NCBI RefSeq assembly: GCF_000013445.1 | Contig: NC_007796.1 | Coordinates: 682,001-746,000 of the forward strand | Direction of reading: 5' to 3' | DNA length: 64,000 bases | Source: Methanospirillum hungatei JF-1 | Lineage (GTDB): Archaea > Halobacteriota > Methanomicrobia > Methanomicrobiales > Methanospirillaceae | Shown here: one piece after another, positions 34,189 to 42,493 of the stretch | How the letters are laid out: every line of letters begins with the position of its first letter | How positions within the stretch are numbered: position 1 is the first letter of the stretch | Position numbers and translations under genes: made by a program | The notes under the pieces: generated by a model | The model's input: the letters and a program-made list of their open reading frames with translations, nothing else | Databases searched by the model: none | What the model was told of the DNA's origin: nothing

Positions 34189-35085
34189 ATGAATCACATC
34201 ATCTCCATCCATGATCTGGACCGGGATCAGATCGACCGGCTATTGGCCAGGGCTGGAGAAGTAACCGCTGAATTTGCAGGTAAAGAACCGCTTAAAGGAA
34301 AAATCCTCGGTCTCCTCTTTTTTGAACCCAGCACCCGGACACGGATGTCATTTGAATCTGCCATGCTCCGGCTTGGCGGGTCCTGTATGAACCTTGGCGG
34401 CGTGGAGGTAAGTTCCATGGCAAAAGGAGAGACCCTTGCCGACACCATCCGGGTTGTCAGCGGGTATGCTGATGCCATTGTGCTCCGTCATCCCAAGGTT
34501 GGGGCAGCCAGGCTTGCCAGTGAATTTTCAGAGATTCCAATTCTGAATGGAGGGGACGGCGCCGGACAACATCCTTCCCAGACCCTCATCGATCTCTATA
34601 CCATCCGTCAGTCAATGTCACTAGACAACATTCATATCGGTCTTATCGGGGACTTGATGTATGGCAGGACCACTCATTCCCTTGCCTATGCACTAACCCA
34701 CTACAATGCGAGGATCCATACGATTGCACCAAAGGGACTAGGGCTTCCTGATTCCATTCATGATAATCTTGAGGAGCGGGGGGCCACCGTTATCGAACAT
34801 GATTCGATTGAAGAGGTAATCAGTGACCTGGATGTGCTGTATGTGACCAGACTTCAGCGTGAGAGGTTCCCTGACCCTGCCAAATTTTATGATGTATCGT
34901 CCAGTTACCGGATCACCCCCTCCCTTCTCACTGATGTAAAGGAACACCTTGCTATTCTGCATCCCTTACCGCGGGTTGATGAGATTGATCCGTCTGTTGA
35001 CAACCTTCCCTATGCCCGGTATTTTGAACAGGCAAGAAATGGCGTCCCAGTCAGGATGGCCATGCTCACCGAGGTTATGGTATGA
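34189..35085 (+). CDS. pyrB: aspartate carbamoyltransferase, catalytic subunit
   Basis: Catalytic chain of aspartate transcarbamoylase (carbamoyl phosphate + aspartate to carbamoyl-aspartate) in pyrimidine synthesis, 298 residues. Carbamoyl-phosphate loop FEPSTRTRMSFE (about residues 45-56), the HPSQTLIDLYTI stretch (about 128-139) and the aspartate-binding HPLPRVDEID near 265 are intact. A GGAGGAG ribosome site lies upstream. The gene overlaps pyrI by four bases, so subunits are co-translated. Confidence 0.97.
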   Translation: MNHIISIHDLDRDQIDRLLARAGEVTAEFAGKEPLKGKILGLLFFEPSTRTRMSFESAMLRLGGSCMNLGGVEVSSMAKGETLADTIRVVSGYADAIVLRHPKVGAARLASEFSEIPILNGGDGAGQHPSQTLIDLYTIRQSMSLDNIHIGLIGDLMYGRTTHSLAYALTHYNARIHTIAPKGLGLPDSIHDNLEERGATVIEHDSIEEVISDLDVLYVTRLQRERFPDPAKFYDVSSSYRITPSLLTDVKEHLAILHPLPRVDEIDPSVDNLPYARYFEQARNGVPVRMAMLTEVMV

Positions 35086-35549
35086 CCAATGAAGAGCCAA
35101 AACGGACTTTGGTCATCAGCACAATCGAGAACGGTACGGTTATCGATCATATCAAAGCCGGAGAGGCACTCACCGTCCTCCGGATTCTTGGGATAACGGG
35201 AAGTACCCGGGAGTGCGTCAGTGTTGCAACCAATGTCAGCAGCAAGGCACAGGAGAAGAAAGATGTAGTAAAGATAGAGAAGCGGGAGCTCAAAGCACAG
35301 GAAGTTGATCGGATAGCCCTTGTTGCACCGAACGCCACCATCAATATCATCCGTAATTTCAGGGTTATTGAAAAGAAAGGTGTTATTATCCCCCCGGTTC
35401 TGATTGGAGTTTTACGATGTCCCAATCCCTGTTGTATTACAAATACCAATGAACCTGTTATGAGCAGATTTGAGATGCATGGGAAGAAAGCAGTTTGTTC
35501 CTATTGTGATGCGGTTATCTCATCCGACATCTCTTCGCATATCATCTGA
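35082..35549 (+). CDS. pyrI: aspartate carbamoyltransferase, regulatory subunit
   Basis: Regulatory chain, 155 residues. N-terminal allosteric domain (VIDHIKAGEALTVLRILGI) binds nucleotide effectors; the C-terminal zinc domain holds CPNPCC and CSYC four-cysteine ligands that contact the catalytic chain. It begins with an ATGA overlap onto pyrB. Its last 30 bases overlap the 3' end of the convergent coaD gene, an unusually tight arrangement. Confidence 0.97.
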   Translation: MTNEEPKRTLVISTIENGTVIDHIKAGEALTVLRILGITGSTRECVSVATNVSSKAQEKKDVVKIEKRELKAQEVDRIALVAPNATINIIRNFRVIEKKGVIIPPVLIGVLRCPNPCCITNTNEPVMSRFEMHGKKAVCSYCDAVISSDISSHII

Positions 35550-36029
35550 ACTCCCTTCTTTTTGGGGCTGCTGCTGTATCAGTCTCCCATGTGTATCGAT
35601 CTCACCCCGCCAGATACGGGTACTTGATATCCATCGGCCATCCTCTGCAAGGACGCACCGTATCATGTGAATTTCAACGCACGGCTTTCCCCGCTCCCGC
35701 CTCTTCTGATTGATATTTTTCCCGACAGGAAATGTCTCTTCACTGACAACCAGAGCATCAAAGTCTGCATCAAGTGTGGAACCGTACTGATCATGCAGTT
35801 CTTCTATCTCCCAGGTCGTTTCAGGTTCAAGGGATTTGATAAATGAGACCAGATCCCGGTACCGGTCAGCATAGGAATGAATCGGATGACTCTTCCGGTT
35901 GGCAAAAGAATCACTGGTAAGGCCGATTATGACCGTCCCTTCCGGGGTGGCCAGGTCAAAAGCGCGTCTGATGAGAAGCCGGTGTCCGTCATGCAGAGGA
36001 TCAAACGTGCCCCCCACCATAATTTTCAT
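35520..36029 (-). CDS. coaD: phosphopantetheine adenylyltransferase, archaeal type
   Basis: Enzyme that adenylylates 4'-phosphopantetheine to dephospho-CoA, 169 residues of the archaeal/eukaryotic COG1019 group. Nucleotidyltransferase motifs VGGTFDPLHDGHRLLIRRAF (T/HxGH, residues 5-24) and the SSTRIWRGEID box near 140 (ISSTxIR-like) are clear. Start ATG at 36,029 faces a 224-base divergent region shared with the gamma-carbonic-anhydrase-like gene. Its 3' end overlaps convergent pyrI by 30 bases. Confidence 0.94.
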   Translation of the reverse strand: MKIMVGGTFDPLHDGHRLLIRRAFDLATPEGTVIIGLTSDSFANRKSHPIHSYADRYRDLVSFIKSLEPETTWEIEELHDQYGSTLDADFDALVVSEETFPVGKNINQKRRERGKPCVEIHMIRCVLAEDGRWISSTRIWRGEIDTHGRLIQQQPQKEGSSDDMRRDVG

Positions 36030-36253
36030 AGATATACTGTTTCATGCGATTTTATAAAATCTGATATCATTCGTTCTCTGTGAGGCCTGAATATCTGACA
36101 AGGTATTCCGGTACTGGAATCATATGATGAGGGAAAAGGTGGAACAAAAGGCTGATTATTACTGATGCTATTATACTATCGGAGTCTAAACGTATGAGAT
36201 AACCTTCCCGAACAGAGGGTTGGTGAATGCGGTAATAAACCTGAGAACGTCTT

Positions 36254-36745
36254 ATGCAGATTTATCAGAATATCCCAAACGCTGCTTTTATTGCACCAAA
36301 CTCCACGGTCATTGGCGATGTGGTTACCGGTCAGGAGGTCAATGTCTGGTACGGAGCTGTCATCCGTGCAGACAAGGACCGGATTACCATTGGAGATCGA
36401 TCCAATATTCAGGATAATTGTGTGGTCCACACTTCAAAAGGGCATCCGGTTACCATTGGTGACGATGTATCCGTCGGCCATGGCGCAATCCTTCATGGAT
36501 GTACTATCGGGAGCACTGTCCTGGTTGGAATGGGGGCGATTGTATTAAACGGTGCGGTTGTTAGTGACAATACCATCATTGGTGCAGGCGCCGTTATTAC
36601 TGAAGGAAAGGTCATACCTCCCGGATCTCTGGTCCTTGGTCTGCCTGGAAAGGTGATCAGAACACTTTCAGATGAAGAGATAGCAGGAATACGAACGAAT
36701 GCTTCTGAGTATGTAAAACTTGCACGGATTCATGCCCATGAATAA
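36254..36745 (+). CDS. gamma-carbonic anhydrase-like left-handed beta-helix protein
   Basis: 163-residue hexapeptide-repeat protein of the gamma-carbonic-anhydrase/ferripyochelin-binding group. Repeats run from about residue 17 to 125; histidines are in the metal-binding positions HTSKGHPV (about 58-65) and VGHGAILHGC (73-82), forming the expected trimer-interface zinc/iron triad. An archaeal prototype (Cam) hydrates CO2; many homologues have other roles, so activity is likely but unproven. The stop overlaps the start region of the HdrA-like gene (36,738), so they are translationally coupled. The upstream divergent region with coaD contains the promoters. Confidence 0.9.
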   Translation: MQIYQNIPNAAFIAPNSTVIGDVVTGQEVNVWYGAVIRADKDRITIGDRSNIQDNCVVHTSKGHPVTIGDDVSVGHGAILHGCTIGSTVLVGMGAIVLNGAVVSDNTIIGAGAVITEGKVIPPGSLVLGLPGKVIRTLSDEEIAGIRTNASEYVKLARIHAHE

Positions 36746-38015
36746 CGCGGTCGTAATCGGAGGAGGCATAGCAGGAATTACTGCTGCACTGGATATTGCC
36801 AACCATGGTGTACATGTAGCCCTTATTGAACGTGAACCGACCATCGGAGGTCATATGGCGATGCTGGATAAGACGTTCCCGACAAATGACTGTTCCATGT
36901 GTATTTTAAGTCCCAAGATGGTCGAGGTTGAGAGGCATCCCACCATAACACTTCATACCTGTTCTGAAGTTATCGGAGTAGAGGGAGAAGCGGGAAACTT
37001 CTCTGTCCATGTGCTCCGTCATCCCCGGTATGTCAGGGCAGCGGATTGTACCGGCTGTGGGGACTGTGTGGAAGTTTGTCCTGTTGAGGTCTATAACCGG
37101 TTTGATGCCGGGATTGGTGTCAGGAAAGCAATATATAAGGCGCATCCACAGGTTGTACCCAATGTCGTCATACGTGACAAGGAGCATTGTATTGACTGCG
37201 GTCTCTGCTATGATATCTGTGGGAAACAGGCCGTTCTCAGGGATAGTGAAGATGCAGAGGAGGAGTTAGTCATCAAGGCCGGAACCATCGTAATCGCAAC
37301 CGGATATGCCGTCTTTGATGCACGAAAGAAAACTCCCTACAAATATCTCTCAATACCGGATGTAATCACCAGCCTGGAACTGGAACGTATTATTAATGCC
37401 AGCGGGCCGACAGGGGGGAAGGTAAAACGGATTTCCGATGGTCAGCCGCCAAAGGAGATCGTCTTTATCCAATGCGTTGGTTCACGGGACTTGCCACTGG
37501 GATGCCCCTCCTGTTCGGCAGTCTGCTGTATGTATGCGATAAAAAATGCCATGCTGATTAAGGAGAAGAATCCGGATACCCGTGTTACGATTCTGTATAT
37601 GGATATCCGTGCATATGGCAAGGGATATGAGGAGTATTATGCCCGTGCAGAGCAGCTTGGTGTCAGGTTTATCAGGGGGATGCCAGGAGATATCTATGCT
37701 CAGGACGGAACGATCATCGTGCAGGTTGAAAATTCAGAGACAAAGGATGTTCTTAAGATACATGCTGATCTCGTTGTTTTGTCTGTTGGAATCAGACCGA
37801 CAGGAAATGCATCAACACTTGCCGAACGTCTTGGTATCACCTGCGATGAATCAGGATTTTTTGAGAGTGTAAATGTAAAATCAGGTCCGGTACAGACCTT
37901 AAAACCAGGAGTTTTTATTGCCGGGACCTGCAAGGAACCAATGGATATTCCTGATTCTGTCATGGAAGGCGGTGCAGCAGCAATGCAGGCCGTAATGAGT
38001 CTGATGCGTGGATGA
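36738..38015 (+). CDS. hdrA: short HdrA-type iron-sulfur flavoprotein
   Basis: Homologue of heterodisulfide reductase subunit A, the electron-bifurcating flavoprotein of methanogens. The FAD loop VIGGGIAGITAALDIA is at the N-terminus; CSMCILSPKM, then two 4Fe-4S clusters (CTGCGDCVEVCPVEV and CIDCGLCYDICGKQA) and the CVGSRD/GCPSCSAVCC section follow. At about 425 residues it is much shorter than the usual 640-660 and lacks the C-terminal ferredoxin domains. No hdrB or hdrC is nearby; instead it lies in an operon with a carbonic-anhydrase-like gene upstream and mtnA downstream (ATGA overlap). It may serve another Hdr-like complex. ATG 36,732 and TTG 36,720 are alternative starts. Confidence 0.9.
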   Translation: MNNAVVIGGGIAGITAALDIANHGVHVALIEREPTIGGHMAMLDKTFPTNDCSMCILSPKMVEVERHPTITLHTCSEVIGVEGEAGNFSVHVLRHPRYVRAADCTGCGDCVEVCPVEVYNRFDAGIGVRKAIYKAHPQVVPNVVIRDKEHCIDCGLCYDICGKQAVLRDSEDAEEELVIKAGTIVIATGYAVFDARKKTPYKYLSIPDVITSLELERIINASGPTGGKVKRISDGQPPKEIVFIQCVGSRDLPLGCPSCSAVCCMYAIKNAMLIKEKNPDTRVTILYMDIRAYGKGYEEYYARAEQLGVRFIRGMPGDIYAQDGTIIVQVENSETKDVLKIHADLVVLSVGIRPTGNASTLAERLGITCDESGFFESVNVKSGPVQTLKPGVFIAGTCKEPMDIPDSVMEGGAAAMQAVMSLMRG

Positions 38016-39076
38016 CCATGGAGCCTCTTCGTCCAATTCTTTTTCACCCCCACATTCCCTCAATTGAATACATAGAACAGACCCTGCTTCCTGACATCTA
38101 TGAAGTCAGAACCGCCAGGACAATTCCTGATCTTGCTGAAGCGATAAAACGTCTGGGTATCAGGGGTGCACCAGCGTTAGGGTGTGCCGGAGGATGTGGG
38201 GTTGCGTTATCGGCGCTGATTACGAAAGCAGATTCACTGCCGGAATTTTTAGACCAGGTGGGATCAGATGCAGATCTTCTCAGAAAAACCCGGCCTACTG
38301 CGGTGAATCTCTTTTATGGCATAGATCATGTCCTCACTGCTATCATGTCCTCACAAACGATAGAAGAGGCCAAAAGCAGGGCAGTAGATGCCGCAGAGGA
38401 GGTTATCGATGCTGACAGGAGAACCTGCCATGCCATTGGGAAAACCGGGCTTGAAGTCATTCCGGATGGTGCCAGAATCCTGACCCATTGTAATGCAGGA
38501 GCTCTTGCCTGTGCCGAATGGGGGACTGCTCTTGGAGTAATCCGTTCCGCTCATGAAGCAGGAAAGAACATTTCGGTATACGCCTGTGAAACGCGGCCAC
38601 TTCTCCAGGGTGCCCGCCTTACCACCTGGGAACTGCTCAGAGACGGGATCGACGTCACCCTCATCACAGATTCCATGGCCGCCGTTCTCATGCGGAAAGG
38701 TGCCATCGACGTTGTAATTGTTGGAGCCGACAGAATCGTATCTGATGCAGTATTCAATAAAATCGGGACATATATGCATGCCGTCTGTGCACAGACTCAT
38801 ACTATTCCCTTTTATGTTGCAGCCCCACTCTCCACCTTTGACGAGGAGAGCTGTGAAGATATGGTCATCATTGAGGAGAGGGATCCACAAGAGGTCAGGA
38901 AGGTCCGTGGATGTGTGACCGGACCAGATAACGTCCCGGTATGGAATCCTGCTTTTGATGCAACACCCGTACATCTTATCTCCGGAATTATTACCGAGTA
39001 CGGAATTTTTACACTCCCTCGTGATATTGAAACCATAAAACAGTTAAAGAAGGGGAAGGATATGCAGAGGCACTAA
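38012..39076 (+). CDS. mtnA: MtnA/eIF2B-family sugar-phosphate isomerase
   Basis: 354-residue isomerase of the methylthioribose-1-phosphate isomerase family. Motifs visible: QTLLP...IRGAPALG near residues 25-55, THCNAGALAC with a catalytic cysteine (about 152-160), ETRPLLQGARLTTWEL (about 192-207) and VGADRIVSDAVFNKIGT with the catalytic Asp (about 240). Likely reaction: methylthioribose-1-phosphate to methylthioribulose-1-phosphate in methionine salvage; related archaeal enzymes act on ribose-1,5-bisphosphate or deoxyribose-1-phosphate, so the substrate is not certain. ATGA overlap with hdrA; DUF116 follows after one base. Confidence 0.93.
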   Translation: MTMEPLRPILFHPHIPSIEYIEQTLLPDIYEVRTARTIPDLAEAIKRLGIRGAPALGCAGGCGVALSALITKADSLPEFLDQVGSDADLLRKTRPTAVNLFYGIDHVLTAIMSSQTIEEAKSRAVDAAEEVIDADRRTCHAIGKTGLEVIPDGARILTHCNAGALACAEWGTALGVIRSAHEAGKNISVYACETRPLLQGARLTTWELLRDGIDVTLITDSMAAVLMRKGAIDVVIVGADRIVSDAVFNKIGTYMHAVCAQTHTIPFYVAAPLSTFDEESCEDMVIIEERDPQEVRKVRGCVTGPDNVPVWNPAFDATPVHLISGIITEYGIFTLPRDIETIKQLKKGKDMQRH

Positions 39077-39077
39077 G

Positions 39078-39779
39078 GTGATGACCATGCTTCAGCCATA
39101 TATGCCGGTAATCACGCTTATCGGAGAGCTGACAATACTGGTAATTTTATCCATCCTTGTGCTTGGATGCATTCTGCTTATTCTTACCCTCTATGCCATC
39201 CGCTCAGGAAATATTCTGTTTCCTAAGTTCATGCGGGCAGGACTTCTCTTTCTTGAAGGAATGATGCGAAGTATGTTCCGCCTCTTCGGTTTTGAAGACA
39301 GTGATTTTTTCAGGATCATTGTAACGCTTCAGAATACGCTGAACCGAAAGGCATTCATGTCTATCCCCGTGACCGAACGGGTTGTCTTTATGCCTCATTG
39401 TCTTCGATCCAATGCATGTCCTGCTCACCTGCATGACGAAGGGCTGAAATGTCGTGAATGCGGTCTCTGTAAGGTAGGAGAGGGAAAACGTCTGTTAGAG
39501 CTGTTAGGATACCGGGTGTTTATTATTCCTGGTTCTTCTTTTATCAAGCGGATGATAAAGCGGTATCGTCCCCGTGCGATTATCGGTATAGGATGTCTTC
39601 TTGAAGTAAAAGAGGGGATTGAGATGTCCGGTCAGTATAACATCATTGCCATGGGAGTTGTAAATACCTCTGATGGGTGTGTGGAGACTTCTGCAGACTG
39701 GGACCAGGTTTTCAAGACCGCTATTCTTGGTATTGCACCGGATAAAATCCCCGAAGAGCTGAAAAAATATATTGAATGA
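39078..39779 (+). CDS. DUF116 membrane-anchored Cys-rich protein
   Basis: 233-residue protein of the COG1852/DUF116 family: an N-terminal transmembrane helix (about 14-42) then a cytoplasmic domain with PHCLRSNACPAH, GLKCRECGLC and a later GIGCLLEVKEG, cysteines that could bind an Fe-S cluster. Function of the family is unknown. It follows mtnA with a one-base gap and is the last gene of the operon, which also holds the HdrA-like protein; a redox role is a reasonable inference. It is convergent with the UbiA gene (two-base gap). Confidence 0.9.
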   Translation: MMTMLQPYMPVITLIGELTILVILSILVLGCILLILTLYAIRSGNILFPKFMRAGLLFLEGMMRSMFRLFGFEDSDFFRIIVTLQNTLNRKAFMSIPVTERVVFMPHCLRSNACPAHLHDEGLKCRECGLCKVGEGKRLLELLGYRVFIIPGSSFIKRMIKRYRPRAIIGIGCLLEVKEGIEMSGQYNIIAMGVVNTSDGCVETSADWDQVFKTAILGIAPDKIPEELKKYIE

Positions 39780-39781
39780 GA

Positions 39782-40624
39782 TTACAGCAGAACTGCCGAG
39801 AGTAGGAATACCAGGAGTGAAGCAAACATTCCTGCCTTTAATATCTTTGAACTCTTTGCTTTTATCATCTCTTCTGAATTGGTTGCCTTCATTCCCCGTA
39901 TTGCTCCAAACAGGATGATTGCATCAACAAGAATGATGGCACCCAGGTAGAATGCCCCCCACCTCGAATAGAGGAGCAGAGACATGAGAACGCCGGCAGT
40001 TGCACTTATGAGAGCAAGATAGATGGTTGCACGAATACCATAGAGGAGAGGAAATGTCCGTGCTCCATGTTCATTATCCCCCGGCATGTCTTCAGCGTCT
40101 TTTATGAGTTCACGTGCAAGCATGACACCCCAGGTGGCACCGGCAATAGGAAAAACAGATATAATGCCTTGAGTTCCTTGTATTGCGCCACCGAACAGAA
40201 AGATGCTTGCTGCAAGATATGATACCGATATATTTCCAATGAGAGGCGTCTTTTTTAAAAATGATGCATACAGCCATAAAATAACTGAATTTCCCATGGC
40301 TATTCCGGCAAGAGGCAGGGGGGTGAAGAGGATGGCGATACCATTACCGATAAGAAAGAGAAGAATGGCATACATGAGTGCATGCCCTGGTATTATCTGC
40401 CCTGATGGGATGGGCCGGTCAGGTTGGTTTATCGCATCGATCTCCTTGTCATAGTAGTCATTGATGACATTGCCTGCCCCAGTGATTGTAAGGACGATAC
40501 AAAAAATCCAAAAAAACTCTGCCGGAATAGAGCCGGTTGCGATAATTGATGCAAGAATTCCTGCTAGTCCGGCAACAACTGCATTAACCGGCCGGATGAT
40601 GGAGAGATAGGCTGCGCCGTTCAT
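39782..40624 (-). CDS. UbiA prenyltransferase, geranylgeranylglyceryl phosphate synthase type
   Basis: Integral membrane UbiA enzyme, 280 residues with about eight hydrophobic segments. The two Asp-rich motifs are present: NDYYDKEIDAIN (about 65-76) and KDAEDMPGDNEHGART (about 178-193). By group this is the digeranylgeranylglyceryl phosphate synthase that adds the second isoprenoid chain of archaeal ether lipids. It is adjacent on the same strand to tRNA-Arg (27 bases upstream), so promoter space is minimal and co-transcription with the tRNA is possible. Confidence 0.88.
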   Translation of the reverse strand: MNGAAYLSIIRPVNAVVAGLAGILASIIATGSIPAEFFWIFCIVLTITGAGNVINDYYDKEIDAINQPDRPIPSGQIIPGHALMYAILLFLIGNGIAILFTPLPLAGIAMGNSVILWLYASFLKKTPLIGNISVSYLAASIFLFGGAIQGTQGIISVFPIAGATWGVMLARELIKDAEDMPGDNEHGARTFPLLYGIRATIYLALISATAGVLMSLLLYSRWGAFYLGAIILVDAIILFGAIRGMKATNSEEMIKAKSSKILKAGMFASLLVFLLSAVLL

Positions 40625-40650
40625 TTCACACCTGTTTCAAAAAAGGGTAC

Positions 40651-40724
40651 GGACGTGGAGGGATTTGAACCCCCGGCATTCAGCTTAGGAGGCTGACGCC
40701 ATATCCTGACTAGGCCACACGTCC
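40651..40724 (-). tRNA. tRNA-Arg (anticodon CCU)
   Basis: 74-base tRNA on the minus strand: acceptor GGACGTG pairs with CACGTCC plus discriminator G; D arm TGGCCTAGTCAGGATATGGC; anticodon stem TCAGC/GCTGA with loop CTCCTAA (anticodon CCT, Arg AGG); T arm CGGGGGTTCAAATCCCTCC. No CCA encoded. Confidence 0.96.
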
Positions 40725-40782
40725 TGCCTTATTACATGTAGCAGGGATAGGTATAAGATTATCGAACACCATTTTTAGCGGA

Positions 40783-41895
40783 ATGGACCTCACCTGGGTC
40801 ACGGAAGGCAGGACCACGATTGCAGTGCCCTGCCAGAATCCTGACGTTCCCTTTCCGCCTGGCACAGCGCCCGTATTTTATAATTCCAGGATGGCACTGA
40901 ATCGTGACAGTACCGTTCTTGTGGTACGGCAGACCCATCCACATTCATATCTGGATGCGATGGCCGCCTCCGGAATCAGGGGGTGCAGGGTCGGTTATGA
41001 AACCGGTGTTCCGGTCACCTTCAATGATCGGGATCAGTTGGCGATTGATCTTATCACGCATAATGTCCAGTCTCTTGGGATAAAGGCAGATATTACCTGT
41101 CGTGATGCGAACAGTCTGATGTCAGATGAGAAGTTCGGGTTTGTGGATCTTGATCCTTTTGGCACTCCTGCTCCGTTTATTGATGCTGCCATTCGTTCTT
41201 CGGGGAAGTATCTTGGCGTTACTGCAACTGATACGGCACCATTATGTGGTGCTCACCTGAAAGCAGGGATACGGCGGTACATGGCACGGCCACTCAATAC
41301 CGAATACCATACCGAAGTTGGCCTTCGGATACTTCTTGGGAATGTTGCCAGGCATGCAGCGGTATATGACAAAGGGATTACTCCACTCTTCTGTTATGCC
41401 CATGAACATTTTGTCAGGCTTCATCTCCAGCTGAAGAGTAGTGCGTCGGCAGCTGACAAGAGTATTGCACGGCTTGGATACATTCATCAGTGTCCGAAAT
41501 GCCCATACCGTTTGGAGGAACAGAAATTCTTCCCCGGGATTCATACCTGTCCGCTCTGCGGAGCATCATTAACTCCAACCGGACCACTCTGGACCGGATC
41601 AACCCATGATCCCAATATTCTTGCCGGGATGATAGAGGATGCTGAGACCTTTATCGCCGGTGATCCATCAGGACTATTAAAACTGTTAGCATTGTGCAGA
41701 GATGAGCCAGATATCTCCTTTAGTTATGATTATCATAAACTGGGGAAATTTTACCGGTTGTCACCAGGGCCGATCGATGTGCTGCTGAACCGACTCAGGG
41801 ATAAAGGATACCGTGCAGGCCGGGTGCATTATTCCGGGTATGGTATCAAGACCGATGCACCGCTCGAAGAGATAAGGGATTGTATAAGTTCGTGA
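40783..41895 (+). CDS. trm1: tRNA (guanine-26 N2,N2)-dimethyltransferase
   Basis: Trm1-type methyltransferase that makes dimethylguanosine at tRNA position 26, 370 residues. Features: N-terminal VTEGRTTIAVP, YNSRMALNRD, SAM-binding motif DAMAASGIRGCRVGYE (about 58-73), VDLDPFGTPAPFIDAA (catalytic/target-base motif, about 125-140), and a zinc-ribbon-like CPKC...CPLC (near 232-255). Divergent from tRNA-Arg and UbiA. Complete; no frameshift. Confidence 0.96.
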   Translation: MDLTWVTEGRTTIAVPCQNPDVPFPPGTAPVFYNSRMALNRDSTVLVVRQTHPHSYLDAMAASGIRGCRVGYETGVPVTFNDRDQLAIDLITHNVQSLGIKADITCRDANSLMSDEKFGFVDLDPFGTPAPFIDAAIRSSGKYLGVTATDTAPLCGAHLKAGIRRYMARPLNTEYHTEVGLRILLGNVARHAAVYDKGITPLFCYAHEHFVRLHLQLKSSASAADKSIARLGYIHQCPKCPYRLEEQKFFPGIHTCPLCGASLTPTGPLWTGSTHDPNILAGMIEDAETFIAGDPSGLLKLLALCRDEPDISFSYDYHKLGKFYRLSPGPIDVLLNRLRDKGYRAGRVHYSGYGIKTDAPLEEIRDCISS

Positions 41896-41913
41896 AGAAT
41901 AAGGGAGAAAAAA

Positions 41914-42470
41914 TTACCAGGGTTTTGGGATGAATGTATCTGCATTTATTATATTGACACAATCTTCTGTTGCCCTGATGACAAAGAGACCTTTCTTCTC
42001 TATGCTGCTCCGGTATCCTCTGTCAGGAATGCAACTGCCCCGTATACCCTTTTATCAGAATATTCCGGCATCCATATCTTTGTCATCTTCAGTTTTTTTT
42101 GAAATCCCTGAAATCTTCAGGCCGTAAGGTTGTTTTTACTTTGACAATCACGATATCAATGCCGTTTATTGCATTAATGTCAAATTCATAATCAATACCC
42201 TCCCGTTCCCCGGATCTCCCTTTTTATGATATCCGTAACTGCCATTCCCCGTTGGTTCAGGATGGGTATAATGTCTCGATCCACCAGGGTTTCAATTAAT
42301 TTTCCCCACTATGATGTAAACAATCTTTCCAGTTTATTGAATCTTTTACCTGTCTTCTGAAACATCAGTCATAGTTTATCAAAAGTGAGCGGACCCTCAG
42401 TATTATCAGAGTCTGATGTCGGGGGAGTATTTGTCTTTGTTGAAGGTGGCATCTCCACAGTGATATCCAT
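41914..42470 (-). pseudogene. decayed DUF3782-like PD-(D/E)XK nuclease gene
   Basis: From an ATG at 42,470 a frame reads MDITVEMPPS, a linker, TFDKL, then a TGA, LMFQKTGKRFNKLERLFTS, a TAG, WGKLIETLVDRDIIPILNQRGMAV and then a frameshift. Beyond it YEFDINAINGIDIVIVKVKTTLRPEDF, KMTKIWMPEY, RVYGAVAF, a TAG, EKKGLFVIRATEDCVN and a TAA at 41,914 follow. The order (helical MFQET-like start, WGKLIE, DIxAxNG, VKVKTTL) matches DUF3782/COG5493 coiled-coil PD-(D/E)XK-like proteins, common in archaea. At least two nonsense codons and two frameshifts show decay. It fills the 600-base gap between trm1 and the DRG GTPase. Confidence 0.72.
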
Positions 42471-42493
42471 GTGATATCATCTAAAAAAAATAA

